Positions 35,913-46,778 of a stretch of DNA of 64,000 nucleotides are shown here, one piece after another. Below the pieces are notes generated by a model. That model did not search any database and was not told the DNA's origin. It was given only the letters and a program-made list of their open reading frames with translations. Each line of letters starts with the position of its first letter. The first letter of the stretch is position 1. Position numbers and translations under genes: made by a program. The DNA comes from Seison nebaliae (Eukaryota; Rotifera; Pararotatoria; Seisonacea; Seisonidae), in the NCBI GenBank assembly GCA_023231475.1, contig JALJEE010002349.1, forward strand, positions 62,001 to 126,000, read 5' to 3'.

Positions 35913-36875
35913 ATGGCTTTAGCACCGATTGCTGAAAAGAATCAAGATGCGACAATTTATGTTGGTGGTCTCGATGAGAAAGTGACTGAAGATATTTTAT
36001 GGGAATTATTCGTTCAAGCAGGACCAGTGGTCGATGTGAATATGCCGAAGGATCGTGTCACTCAAGAACATCAGGGATTTGGATTTATTGAATTCATGTC
36101 AGAAGAAGATGCCGATTATGCTATAAAGATAATGAATATGATAAAATTGTATGGAAAGCCCATCAGAGCATCGAATGCCACATCGAATCAGAAGAGTTTA
36201 GATATTGGGGCAAATTTGTTTATCGGTAATTTGGATGGTGAAGTTGATGAGAAATTATTATTCGATACATTCAGTTCATTTGGAGTAATTCTTCAAACAC
36301 CGAAAATTATGAGAGATACGAGTACAGGAAATCCGAAAGGATATGCCTTTATTTCATTCGGTTCATTTGAAGCAGCCGATAGTGCGTTAGAAGCGATGCA
36401 TGGGCAATTTTTGTGTAATCGTGCAATTACTGTGCAATATGCGTTTAAAAAAGACACGAAAGGACAACGACATGGATCGGCGGCAGAAAGATTATTAGCA
36501 AAAAATCATCCCACACCATATTCAATTCAAGCCAATACAAAATTTGCTGATCATCCACCAGAAGATGCACCGAAACAACCCAAACCTGCCCCGCCACCTC
36601 CCCAACCACCAACACAACCACAAATCATGCATCCACCACCACCAATCGCTATTAGACCCCCACCACCACCGCCTCCAAATCTTCCACCATTTCAACCAGG
36701 ATTTCCCATGCATCCCATGTCTGGAGTACCACCACAACCGAACGTTTTATCAAATCCAATTATGCCGATTCTACAACCGCCACCACCACAACATGTACCT
36801 TTCCCACCCAACTTTATTTTGCCGATGGGTGGAATGATGGGCGGAATGCCACCGCCACCTAATTCATTTCAATAA
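35913..36875 (+). CDS. SF3B4: splicing factor 3b subunit 4
   Basis: A single exon of 320 residues. Two RRMs are tightly spaced: RRM1 at ~13-90 ([37 protein letters not shown]) and RRM2 at ~100-180 ([37 protein letters not shown]). A Pro-rich tail with PPPPP blocks and [10 protein letters not shown] follows. The N-terminus [19 protein letters not shown] is close to the human protein. It belongs to the SF3b complex of U2 snRNP and contacts pre-mRNA near the branch point. The tail is shorter than in the ~424-residue human protein. The stop is only 21 bp from the stop of the convergent PINCH gene, so the 3' UTRs must overlap. Confidence 0.95.
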   Translation: MALAPIAEKNQDATIYVGGLDEKVTEDILWELFVQAGPVVDVNMPKDRVTQEHQGFGFIEFMSEEDADYAIKIMNMIKLYGKPIRASNATSNQKSLDIGANLFIGNLDGEVDEKLLFDTFSSFGVILQTPKIMRDTSTGNPKGYAFISFGSFEAADSALEAMHGQFLCNRAITVQYAFKKDTKGQRHGSAAERLLAKNHPTPYSIQANTKFADHPPEDAPKQPKPAPPPPQPPTQPQIMHPPPPIAIRPPPPPPPNLPPFQPGFPMHPMSGVPPQPNVLSNPIMPILQPPPPQHVPFPPNFILPMGGMMGGMPPPPNSFQ

Positions 36876-36896
36876 ATTTCTTTTGAAAATTTTATT

Positions 36897-38314
36897 TCAA
36901 TTTAAGCATAATTTGTAAAATTCAAATTTATTTCCATTCTCATTTTGAGTTTTGAACTTCCAATCTTTTTCCGCATTCTCTCGAACCATTTTCGGTAATC
37001 GCTCGAAACATTCCGTACAATGAGGCAAATAATTAAAATCGGAAATTTTCTCTCTGTCAATATCAATGGATCATTTCTGCGATTTGGTGAGATTTAAAAA
37101 AAAAACTTTTCGTTTAATTTCTTCCCACAAACATGACAAGTAAAATGATCGACACACCATTTTTTATTGAAGATCGAATATTCTGAAAAGAAAATAAGAA
37201 ATTCCATTAACATATTAAATATCTTAACCATTATCATAAATGATCTCATCACAACTAAAACAAATGTTTCCAAATTTCCGTTTGTAACATTGGAAGCAAT
37301 ATGGTTCATTCTCCATTTCGTGGAAAGATTTCCCATCGAAAATCTCATAACATAAATGACAATGGAAATGTTCGATGTGATAAGTTCGATTAAGTGCGTG
37401 TATAAATCGAGTGTTATATATCAATTTCTTACATTGATAACATCGATAAAATACCTTCCTCTCATAAGCACATTTTCCACAAAACATTTCTTTCAGTTTC
37501 ATTTTATCATTTCGAATAACTTCACATTTCTCCAATTGACAACTGGAAAGAATGAGAGAGAAATTATTAAAAGAAAATTTGTGAACTGACACGATTCACA
37601 TTTGTAATGACGTAAATGATTTGTAGTTCCGTTCGCCAGCAATACATAATCATCATCATTTTCAATATCTTTTTCACATGTTCTAAAAAATTGAATGAAA
37701 TTCAAAAGTTTCCAACAAAATCTCTAACGAACAATGTCTTTCTATTTTTTTTTCAGTAGTTTTATTTTGAAATTTCTTTTCTATTCTTTCATTCTTTCTG
37801 CAATCATTACAACAACCACTAAAACCGACAGATTGCAATAACAAAATAATAAAGTTTTTAAAAACAAACATTTTCATCTGAAGTAGATTATCGTTGATTA
37901 AAGTCTTCTTACATCCATCACATTCGATACATTTCTTGTGAAATTTCATCGAATCACATTCAACAAAATTCTCTTTTATAGTTTTATCTAGCAAATTAGC
38001 AAATAAAAGAAATTTTATATATAACTTTCTTAAAAACATAAAATACTCACTACATCTGAAACATTGAATGTTATTCAATCTCTCGTAATCTTCCTTACAA
38101 TATAACAAAGATTTGCTGTTAACTTGTTTCACGAAAAACTTCTCTCCAACGTTCAATTTTGTCAAACAATTTTCACAACTTTCAATTGAAGTTAAAATTA
38201 TTTATAGTTTTTGATTACTAACCGAAAACAGGATTCATGCCAAAGCAATTCCTTCCACTTAACCGCCTTATCATTAAAAGTTCTTCCACATCTTTCACAC
38301 GATTCTTCCGACAT
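36897..38314 (-). CDS. LIMS1: PINCH, five-LIM-domain focal adhesion adaptor
   Basis: Eight minus-strand exons (38314-38223, 38178-38051, 37987-37870, 37818-37729, 37682-37593, 37542-37229, 37182-37107, 37053-36897) join in phase to 354 residues. Five LIM domains are visible in order: CERCGRTF..., CFRCNKTI..., CSTCEKDI..., CYQCKKLIYNTRFIHAL... and CFSCDEIIYDNEYSIF.... LIM4 (HFHCHLCYEIFDGKSF, PYCFQCY) and LIM5 (KKWCVDHFTCHVCGKKL, PHCTECFERLP) match PINCH spacing best. LIM2 and LIM3 are quite diverged. PINCH links integrin-linked kinase and parvin at integrin adhesions and muscle attachments. The C-terminal tail after LIM5 is longer than in human. Confidence 0.82.
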
Positions 38315-38766
38315 TATTATCTACCAATTTCCCGATATCGGCTTTTTCCAAAGCCATTCATTGGAAAGACGGTCTACTCATTTATCCCCTTCACGATTTT
38401 CAGACTATATTATGGTCACTATTTATATGATACTAATCAATTACAATCACTTCAAAGTTCACCCTCTATTAGCCGAATTACATTTCTAACATTATCTTAA
38501 AAACCTTTTTCAAATTTCCTTTACAATAATACTCATATAATGATCAGAATCGTTTATTGTGAACTTTCAATGTATCAATTGAGAAATTATTAGATAATTG
38601 AAAATGTTTAACAAATTAAAGAAAATGATGAAGTTTTAGTATATTTTTCATCGATCAGAAATTATAATTAAAAATGATTTAATGAAAATTTAATCATATT
38701 AAGATGATATTATTAGAAATGAGTTTCTTTACTACTTTTTTATAATTTGTGTTTCAAAACAATCTC

Positions 38767-39291
38767 TCAATCAGCGAATGCTGGTGATTTACATAAAACG
38801 TCCAGTAACTCGAACATCCAATCGTCTTTACCTTTTGACTTTTGAGTATCTGAAAAGGTGAAAAGATGCAATTGATAATTATCCCTCTAACAATTGTAAG
38901 TTCAAAAAAATTGTGAAAATGATATTGCAATCAAAAAATTTAATTCGTGATGATAAATGATAATGGAACAATTTCTCAAAATAACTAAAATTGAAACTTT
39001 TTGATATGATTATTTTAAATGCTGAAAAGTTTGTATGGTTAGGTACATCTTCAACTTCGTCGATGACTTTTTCATCTTCATCTTTAATTAAATTTATTCA
39101 AACTAAATACTATAAGGAATGTCAGATAAACCGATTATCCAAAGTCGAAAATGACTGTTTGCATCAGGTAATATTTTGCATATCTTCTGACGTAAATCCG
39201 CAATTGACGTAATTCCTTCAAAATCTACTTCTCCGATAATCTGCAAATTTTCTTTAGCGTCTAATAATTTGACAGTTTTCATTACGGTCAT
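38767..39291 (-). CDS. member B of an unrecognised two-gene family, possible beta-grasp/CIDE-N-like
   Basis: Three minus-strand exons (39291-39132, 39081-38998, 38849-38767), 108 residues. It starts MTVMKTVKLLDAKENLQIIG and continues SIADLRQKICKI, RLWIIGDEDEKVIDEVEDV and TNFSAFKIIIS, then KGKDDWMFELLD. First exons of members A and B are both 160 nt, and both introns are phase 1 in each gene. The acidic DE-rich turn followed by VIDEV and T-F is what suggests a CIDE-N-like domain. Unlike member A it ends shortly after the DDWMFELL block and has no Cys-rich tail. No signal peptide. Function unknown. Confidence 0.6.
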
Positions 39292-39571
39292 TATTATGAA
39301 CAATTATTAGTGAATTTTTATTTTTAATATTTGAATTTACAAAGGATATTTTCTTCGATTAAAATCATTTGTTAATAACACAATCAATATTTTATATGTG
39401 ATCGAATGTTCTCCACATTCTTTTTAGTTCTCCTTTCCATCATTTCAGACGATGTATATCCAGTTTGGGTTCTTCATATGTTTCATAACAATTGAGAATT
39501 TTATTAAGAAAAAAGAAAATATTTGATAGAAAAATGAGAAGTTTTCTTTTAGAATTGACAGCTTCATTCCA

Positions 39572-41137
39572 ATGGCGGATAATAGAAAGAATGAGATTTT
39601 AGAAAAAATATCAAGTTATTCTTCATTTCACCTTGACAACAATTACACAATTGTGAATTGGAAAATTGTTAGAATATGAATTTCCTGACAAATTCCTCAA
39701 ACCGGCAATAGAACAACGATATGTTTATGTGAGATGGATGTTAACGTTATTAGATGGAAGTGGAATAAAGATTAACGATAAATTAAATGGAATTGATATC
39801 GGTTAATTATTTAGTAATTTCCATCTTCTTTTCATATAATATCAGGTGGTGGAGCATCAAATATCTATTCAATAATTTTGAATTTATTGAATGAGAATTG
39901 TAGAATGATATCATCCGATATTGATGGAAATATATTAGATGAAGGAATGAGAACAATAAAGAAAAATAATTTGTCTGAAAATATCAAAAGTTTTTTTAAA
40001 TTAATTTTTAAAAAATTTTTTCAAAATTTTCAAAAAGTGATCAAAGGTAAATCAGATGAATTATTATCTCCATTCTTTGAAAATGATAATGAATCGTCAT
40101 TCGATTTCACATTATGTAACCCACCATTCTATTCAGTTAGTGACGATGGAAGTGTCAGTCGTGAGAATCGAAGTGGACGAAGGAAAATGATCAAATCGAA
40201 ATATTTGGAAGAAGCGGAAAAAGTTGAGATTTGTCTTGATCAATCACTGAGAGATAAATCTCTCACTCTCTTCAATGATTATGAGTCGAAGAGGATAAAT
40301 GATGAAGATCGAAATCGTTTTAAGAAATCGTTGGAAAATGGAAATGAATTATGTTTCGTTGTTGTCCTACTATTGGAGAGTTTAGCATATAAGAATAAAA
40401 TTGGATTGTTTACAACACAATGTGGATTGAAGAGAACATACAAATCGATGAAATGGTTTCTCTCCAAAATCGATAACATCAAATCTTCCTTCCTTCAAGA
40501 AGTTCGTGTTGGTCGATCATATCGATGGTTCTTCGCATGGTCATTCATGTTCCACATACGAACGAATTATCAATTTAACGAAAATTCTTTTCTTTCGACT
40601 AGTCAAGAAAAATATTTAACTTTGAGATTGAACAGAACTCAATTACTTCGTCGATCGATCGAATACAAATCAGTGGAATCATTCGTTGAGAAAACCATCG
40701 AATTGATTTTGGAAAATCAATTGAAAATGGAACAAATTCATCATAATCATTTCTCTGCCAATGTTGCTCTTTGGAAGAATTTCCGTCTTCGAAAACGTCA
40801 ACACAAATCAGATGACAATCTACATAAACAAGAAAAAGAAGAAGAAGAATTTTTTTTGATGGAAAAAAGAACAAAAATAAATAATCAAATTCAATTAAAT
40901 AATAATAATAATAATAATAATAACAACAACAAGAATAATAATAATAATAATAATAACAACGAGAATAATAAGAATAATATGAGGATGAAATCGATAATTG
41001 AATTTCAAATCAATATTGATCTAACGAAATTATTAGATGAGAATATTCTTCTCCAATTCGTATTGATATCAGGATCGAGAGCGGATTTGAATGATATCAA
41101 GGAGTTTCTTCGTCATCGTTTATTGGAAGATAATTAG
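39572..41137 (+). CDS. METTL16: METTL16-type RNA m6A methyltransferase
   Basis: Four exons (39572-39614, 39673-39801, 39846-39989, 40038-41137), about 471 residues. The core has IDIGGGASNIYSII (SAM-binding loop), SSDID, the catalytic FTLCNPPFYS (NPPF motif), and downstream EVRVGRSYRWFFAWSF, which matches CQGRTMRWALAWSF of METTL16. This family methylates U6 snRNA and SAM-synthetase mRNA hairpins. The N-terminal ~50 residues of the vertebrate enzyme are mostly absent. The linker before the C-terminal region carries a long poly-Asn run. The 48-nt intron at 39990-40037 is in frame and could be retained. Its target, U6, pairs with the 5' splice site, which is unusual in this window. Confidence 0.85.
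40899..40978 (+). repeat. AAT/AAC trinucleotide tract encoding poly-Asn
   Basis: Imperfect AAT/AAC repeat inside the METTL16 reading frame, encoding about 25 residues, mostly Asn with a few Lys and Glu. It keeps frame, so it is tolerated in the protein. Confidence 0.85.
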
Positions 41138-41544
41138 ATAATAATTTTGAGATGGACCTATAGGAAAGGGAGTGCTGTTTACTGAAGGAAATTCTTCTAA
41201 TAAAAACAAAATAAAAGATGACGAATTGGCTATCCAGTTCCATAATCAATAATCTAGTGCCATATCATCGAATTGATGTGAAAGGAATTATTCCTATCGC
41301 AAATCGATCAATGCTCATTCATTCGAACACATTTTAGTACAAACGAAAAATTTCATTTTTTTCTATTTTCCTTTTCAACAATCTTCTTTTATTAAATTTC
41401 TTTCGTTCACTAATCTCTCATGTACTTCTATCATATTAGTTCACTTTTCATTCTAATAATCCTCTTGGAAAGTTTTCCTTCTATTTATCTATCAGATTAA
41501 TCTCACAATAAACATTTGTTCTCAATTTTTGTTTATATCATTAG

Positions 41545-41924
41545 TTTGTAAGATTGAAGGATTCATCAGCAAACTAAAGAGTGGTCTCTCAGCAGTCAAA
41601 AGTAAATTAGGTGCAAAAAGATTTCCATATGGAACGAAATTGCACGTCAATTTTAATCATGAGATTAATGAGTTTAAATTTATTCAACATAAATTTTCAA
41701 ATGTAAATATGGAATTTATACAACAAATATCTTCTTCTAGAATCATACAGATGAGACATTACGAATTGTTTCATATCGATGAAGACGCTTCATGTGACGT
41801 TGCAATCGATAAAGGATATTTTCTGATCGCCGCGCTAAAGAATGCAGCGGAAATGCAGGGACGAATGCCGAAATATCGGGAAGCTAAAATAGTTAGACTT
41901 TTAACCAAAAAGGAAGCCAGTTAG
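41545..41924 (+). CDS. candidate 3' exon, unknown protein
   Basis: An open frame of ~125 residues entered through an ATTAG acceptor at 41544 in phase 1, ending KYREAKIVRLLTKKEAS. The amino-acid composition is balanced (GLSAVKSKLGAKRFPYGTKL, HIDEDASCDVAIDKGYF), which supports coding, and the 3' end uses GCG/CGG more than its surroundings. No suitable ATG or upstream exon is visible in the 390 bp to METTL16, so it may be a terminal exon with a distant start or a gene remnant. Family not recognised. Confidence 0.35.
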
Positions 41925-43964
41925 TCTAGCACGAGTTGGCAGACACATTGAAAAGTTAATGTGAGATAACTTGAAAAATAACGTTATTCATTAGAATGAA
42001 CGAGAGAAGAAGATAAATCAAAAAATTTTAATGTTTCTTATGTTCCTCTTTTAGCACATTATGAGGGAAATGAATCGCTTCTGTAAACAACATAGTTAGT
42101 CAATTCATTCGTTGTCATTTGGAGAGGCAATCTACTAATTATGTGCATTCTCCAAATTTAAGGTTTTCACGACTCAACGTCTGTTATGATGCGGATGTTG
42201 GATAGACTTAAATAAGTTTAGACAATCCATGAGATTATTCACACCAAAATAGTCAATTAATCCAGTCGAAAGATCTATCCATCGCTTCATTCATTCGAAG
42301 ATCATAAGATTTGGAAGTTCGGAAACCGTTTGTGATGAAAGAATTGTTTGTTTATTCTTTTCCTGAAAATATTTTGTTCTAAATCCTCTATAATTATCTT
42401 TCTTCTTCATCATCATCAACAAAATCATCAACAACATTGCATTATAACTGAATATTATTTTTGTACTCCATAAAACTAAAAACGGGTTTTTTGTAACTTT
42501 TTCGGTTTAACTTTACGATCGAAATGTCAACATTTCAAGAAATGTTTCTTATTTGAATAAATGATTTATTTGAGGTAAGTTGTTCACAAAGTTCACAAAT
42601 CTCACACAACTAAAAATAACAGTGGAGAGAAGTTCAATTGTGATGATTAATCAATTCGACTATAGGTAAGTTTGTTCGGTATTATATTCTCATTTGACTT
42701 TTTACAAACAAACAGAAAGAAAAGTTTTCTCATTGGAAATAAGAATCATAATTAAGGGAAACTAATAAAACCTAAACTATGTTAGTTAGTTCACGTCGTT
42801 ATGTATTGAGTAACGACCATGAAGCCATTGAAAAGTCGGAAAATTTCTTTGTGACAATTGAAAATTTCGCAACATCCATATCATGTGTTACTATTGAGAG
42901 AAAGCTAAGAGACTCGAGGCTGGTAATCGTCATTTATGTCGTTCTCAATTAATTTCTCATAAAACTTTTGAGTGGTTTAATATGAGAAGAAAGGAATGGA
43001 TTCAAATTTTTTGTTAATGAGAAAAACGAATGAAGGATTAAGGAGCGATGTTATATGCCTCCATCTCTTGATTGAGATAGTTATAGATGAGAGGAGAGAA
43101 TGTTATTAAAAATGGCCGATCAGGAAATTAATATATGGGAGAGAATCGAGGCCATTCTGATTAGAGTAAGTTTGGTTAATGGTTCTTACTGCTTATCATT
43201 TATCAGAATTTCCCTCGATTTATATGTCTAGATTATATTGAATTAAGTTAACTGCAAATGTTGTTTTTCCTTCGAAATTCATGTCTGTCAGGAGCTAGAT
43301 TCGATGATAAAAATTTTGAAGAATGATTATTTATTCGAGAGTTTATCTCATTTCCTGTCAATAATTTAATGGTGCTTCAATCAATATTCTAGTGAGTCTG
43401 CAAATTTCATGATCATTGAACATTTAATACTCTTCTAGCTGAATCGTATTTCTCCTTCTAATATATCTGGTAGGAGAAGAAAATTTTCTCCTTTAGCTCA
43501 ATGGCATCGATTATTCTCTTATCTATTGTCCAGTACCTAGATGTGCAAATGAATTTACATTACAATTCATCAATTGTTCATCCGAAAGAATAATCCTTTG
43601 TCCGAAAAGCACCACAACTCCCTCTAAACTTTACTTTCCCCCACTTGTTCAACACCGTTTTTTTTCCATTCGTCTTTAAGGTGTCGTAGGAGGAATGTAA
43701 CAATAGGAAAAGGAGGAATAATGAATTTAACCTTTTTTACTGATCTGTTTCTCTTGTTTGGAGAATTATCGATCAGATTCACCTTTCGAAGTATTAGTAG
43801 TCAATTAGTTGTCCGATTCATAATCATAAACAAAGTAATGGTTCAAGTGAATTGGCTAATTAGGATATGTTGTGGGCGGAAGAATAGAAAAATACCAAAC
43901 TCTATTTCATAAAAAGAATATAAATATTTTCTATATCTTAAACTAGAAATCATTGTTTGCGAAA
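41925..43964. other. 2 kb without a supported gene
   Basis: Mostly non-coding. One possible first exon at 43112-43165 reads MADQEINIWERIEAILIR and ends at a strong GTAAGTTTGG donor, but no partner exon in phase was found. GTAAGT also occurs after ACTATAG at about 42665. The end of the stretch is the promoter region of the EGF-like gene. Confidence 0.3.
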
Positions 43965-44858
43965 ATGGAAAATTTTCCGTTTGTTCTCATCATTTATATA
44001 TTCAAACTTATTTTACTCTCACAATGTCATCGCAAATATGTTGTGCGGATCGATGAGAGAAATCGTAATTTGGAAGATTATTTCATGAAATTCAATAACC
44101 GTCATCGATTCATTCCAACTCCAACAACGACAACAACAACAAGACGTCCGATATTCGCCAATCATTTCTATGATGCTCCCGTAATTCGTTTCAAAAATTT
44201 CCGTCAATATCCTCAATTTGGACGACGACAATTTAAAAATTATCAAGATAATTCAATGAACCGACTTAAACAATTTCCATCTCCGATGACCACAACATCT
44301 ACTACTCCAACGACGACAGGATATTCGAAAAAAATAAAATTGCAGAGACATTTTTTGAGATATTTGAGACGAAATCCAAATAAGAAAATTCGCTTAATTC
44401 GGAAGAATATTAACGGAAATAAATTCAATTTACAAATCGTTCCAATTCCAAATAGTCGTCGACATCGTCATCGTCGAATGCAGAAGCGAACGAACGATCA
44501 TCAATACTTCCATCAACCGAGGAAAAGTAGTAGAAGGATATCGAAATCGAATAAACAGAAAACAGAAATTTCTCTTTCAAATAATTTTTCTCGTCTGCAT
44601 CGAACGAGAACCCTCAAATATTTGTTGAGGTGTTGGCATTCGAAAAGTACAAGTTCAATTTACAAGCGAAAATTTTGTCCTCTCCTTTGTACGAGTTCTG
44701 ATCAACATCGATGTTACAATAAAGGAATTTGTTTGAAATATTCGAAAAAGAGATATTCCCATTTGTCTTGGGATCATTCAAAACGGTACAAAGAAGAGTT
44801 CGTTTGTCGATGTGAAAAACATTTTTTCGGCAATCAATGTCAATATCATTCATTTTAA
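43965..44858 (+). CDS. secreted protein with C-terminal EGF-like domain
   Basis: A single exon of 297 residues. It starts with a signal peptide (MENFPFVLIIYIFKLILL) chosen at the first true ATG. A long, very basic Arg/Lys/His-rich region with two Thr-rich patches follows. One EGF-like domain ends the protein: six cysteines in the order C-x7-C-x5-C...C-x-C-x8-C (from CTSSDQHRC to FGNQC). There is no transmembrane segment after the EGF module, unlike spitz-type ligands; a vein- or neuregulin-like secreted ligand is possible but unproven. The numerous dibasic sites could be processed by furin-type proteases. It lies 150 bp upstream of the peroxidase on the same strand. Confidence 0.6.
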   Translation: MENFPFVLIIYIFKLILLSQCHRKYVVRIDERNRNLEDYFMKFNNRHRFIPTPTTTTTTRRPIFANHFYDAPVIRFKNFRQYPQFGRRQFKNYQDNSMNRLKQFPSPMTTTSTTPTTTGYSKKIKLQRHFLRYLRRNPNKKIRLIRKNINGNKFNLQIVPIPNSRRHRHRRMQKRTNDHQYFHQPRKSSRRISKSNKQKTEISLSNNFSRLHRTRTLKYLLRCWHSKSTSSIYKRKFCPLLCTSSDQHRCYNKGICLKYSKKRYSHLSWDHSKRYKEEFVCRCEKHFFGNQCQYHSF

Positions 44859-45005
44859 TTCTGTTGCAGAACTCTAAGGCTCTATAAGACATTTCCTCTA
44901 ATTTGTACCTGTGAAAACTTTGTAAGAGTTTCGTGCCTTATTTGTGTCTTCTACTAATTGTCATTTCCAACTTTTCCAAATTCACCACAATTTCTAAAAC
45001 GGCAA

Positions 45006-46778
45006 ATGTTTAAATATTTTCCCATTATTCTTCTCTTGGTATTCGTTGATGTCAAATGTGTGACGAATGTTGAACGTTGTCATTATTCAATCGAATTTCA
45101 ACAAGTTCAATGTAATCGACGAAATGATTTAGATGATTATAATCCAGATGGAAGTTGTAATAACATCCAGAACTTCTGGTGGGGAATGGCAGATTCGCCT
45201 TTATTTCGAATGTTCGAACCTGAATATTCATCGCAAGAATCAAATATTCGTTTGAGTACAACCGGACATCCATTACCATCAGCTAAAGATATTACAAATT
45301 TCTTATTTCTCCAAGAAGATTTCGATTTTTCGAAACAAACTCTCTCTTCCAAAAATGTGTTGCACATCTCATTCGGACAATTCATCGCTCATGACATGAC
45401 TATGATTCGGACTAATGATGTTAATCGTTGTCTTTGTCCCATGATGAGAAATACGCCACAATGTGCCAACATCGTAAATGGGGAAAGTTGTCTCGAATTC
45501 CCTCGAGGAGTTAAAGCACAAGACGATGGGAATTGTTTAAGAAATGTCAAATCGATCCCAACAGCATTTTTAGATCTTTCATTAACTTATGGTGGTAGTA
45601 TGAATCGAATGAATCAATTACGAGAATTCTCTAACGGTTTCCTCAAATTCCACCAATTCAATGGGAATAATAATCGAATGGATATCCGAACACATTTCCT
45701 TCCTCGAGATCCAAATTCCGTTCCGTGTAATACGAGAAATAAAGATTTCGTTTGTTTCGCTGCTGGAGATAATCGAGCGAATGAATTACCATTTATTACG
45801 TCAACTCAAGTTATGGCACTTCGTCTTCATAATATGATAGCGAGAGATCTTGCACAAATTAATCCTCATTGGAATGACGAACAATTATTTACGATTGCTC
45901 GACGTATAAATATCGGTTTGTTCCAACATATTATTTATAATGAATATCTTCCAACAATTCTTTCCACACATTTCCTTAATAATAATAACATTCTCCAAAC
46001 ATCATCTACATACAATTCTCTTATTAATCCACGAATTACGGCTGCATTCAATGTGGCTGCTTTCCGTATCGGTCACACCCAATTACGACCCGATTTCTTA
46101 GTGGATGGTCAACGATTATTAATCAGTCGCCAATTCTTCAAACCGAATTTATTTTATGAAGGACATCTCAATTCAATCATGAGTGGAATTCTCGAATTGA
46201 ATTCACTCAAAATCGGTTTGAATGCACAACGAGTTGTGACTAAAGAAATTTTGAAAACTGACGAAGCAGATAATGGAATTGATCTCATCTCATTCGACAT
46301 TCAACGTGGCAGAGATATCGGATTAAAATCGTATGTTCATTTCAGACAACTTTGTCATCCACATGAACAACCAATTCGATCATTTGATGATTTGAGAAAC
46401 ATCTTCAAATCGGACGAATTGAGAAAAATTCAACAAATCTATTCGGATGTGAATGATATCGATTTATTTGTCGGAGGTTTAGCCGAACGAATAGACGGTT
46501 CAAAATCTCATGATTTTGGATCAACATTCTCTTGCATTATCGCTGACCAATTTAAACGATCGAAAATTGGTGATCGATTATTTTATACTCACACTACGTC
46601 CTCATTCACCATTCAACAAATCAATGCCATACATTCCGTTTCGTTAACTGATCTACTATGTTCCATATTCAATTTGAGGGAAGTACAAGAACAAGCCTTC
46701 TTCGTTCCATCTTCAACGAATCCACATCGTTCATGTTCGACTGGCAGACGTCTTGATTTATCGAGTTGGCGAGAATGA
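45006..46778 (+). CDS. secreted animal haem peroxidase
   Basis: A single exon of 590 residues with signal peptide MFKYFPIILLLVFVDVKC; the first true ATG gives this start. Family motifs in order: ISFGQFIAHDMTM (distal His, and Asp for the haem ester), LDLSLTYGGS (calcium site), LPFITSTQVMALRLHNMIA, AAFNVAAFRIGHTQL (proximal His within RIGH) and FDIQRGRDIGLKSYVHFRQLC. The RGRD motif is followed by Ile where most members have His. This is the chorion peroxidase / peroxinectin group, which cross-links tyrosine in egg shell or cuticle or acts in immunity using H2O2. No extra domains. Intronless, like its neighbour. Confidence 0.9.
   Translation: MFKYFPIILLLVFVDVKCVTNVERCHYSIEFQQVQCNRRNDLDDYNPDGSCNNIQNFWWGMADSPLFRMFEPEYSSQESNIRLSTTGHPLPSAKDITNFLFLQEDFDFSKQTLSSKNVLHISFGQFIAHDMTMIRTNDVNRCLCPMMRNTPQCANIVNGESCLEFPRGVKAQDDGNCLRNVKSIPTAFLDLSLTYGGSMNRMNQLREFSNGFLKFHQFNGNNNRMDIRTHFLPRDPNSVPCNTRNKDFVCFAAGDNRANELPFITSTQVMALRLHNMIARDLAQINPHWNDEQLFTIARRINIGLFQHIIYNEYLPTILSTHFLNNNNILQTSSTYNSLINPRITAAFNVAAFRIGHTQLRPDFLVDGQRLLISRQFFKPNLFYEGHLNSIMSGILELNSLKIGLNAQRVVTKEILKTDEADNGIDLISFDIQRGRDIGLKSYVHFRQLCHPHEQPIRSFDDLRNIFKSDELRKIQQIYSDVNDIDLFVGGLAERIDGSKSHDFGSTFSCIIADQFKRSKIGDRLFYTHTTSSFTIQQINAIHSVSLTDLLCSIFNLREVQEQAFFVPSSTNPHRSCSTGRRLDLSSWRE

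Noticed and set aside
36522-36737. Trp-rich minus-strand ORF
   Set aside because: Antisense of the CCA/CCT proline codons of SF3B4; not a gene.
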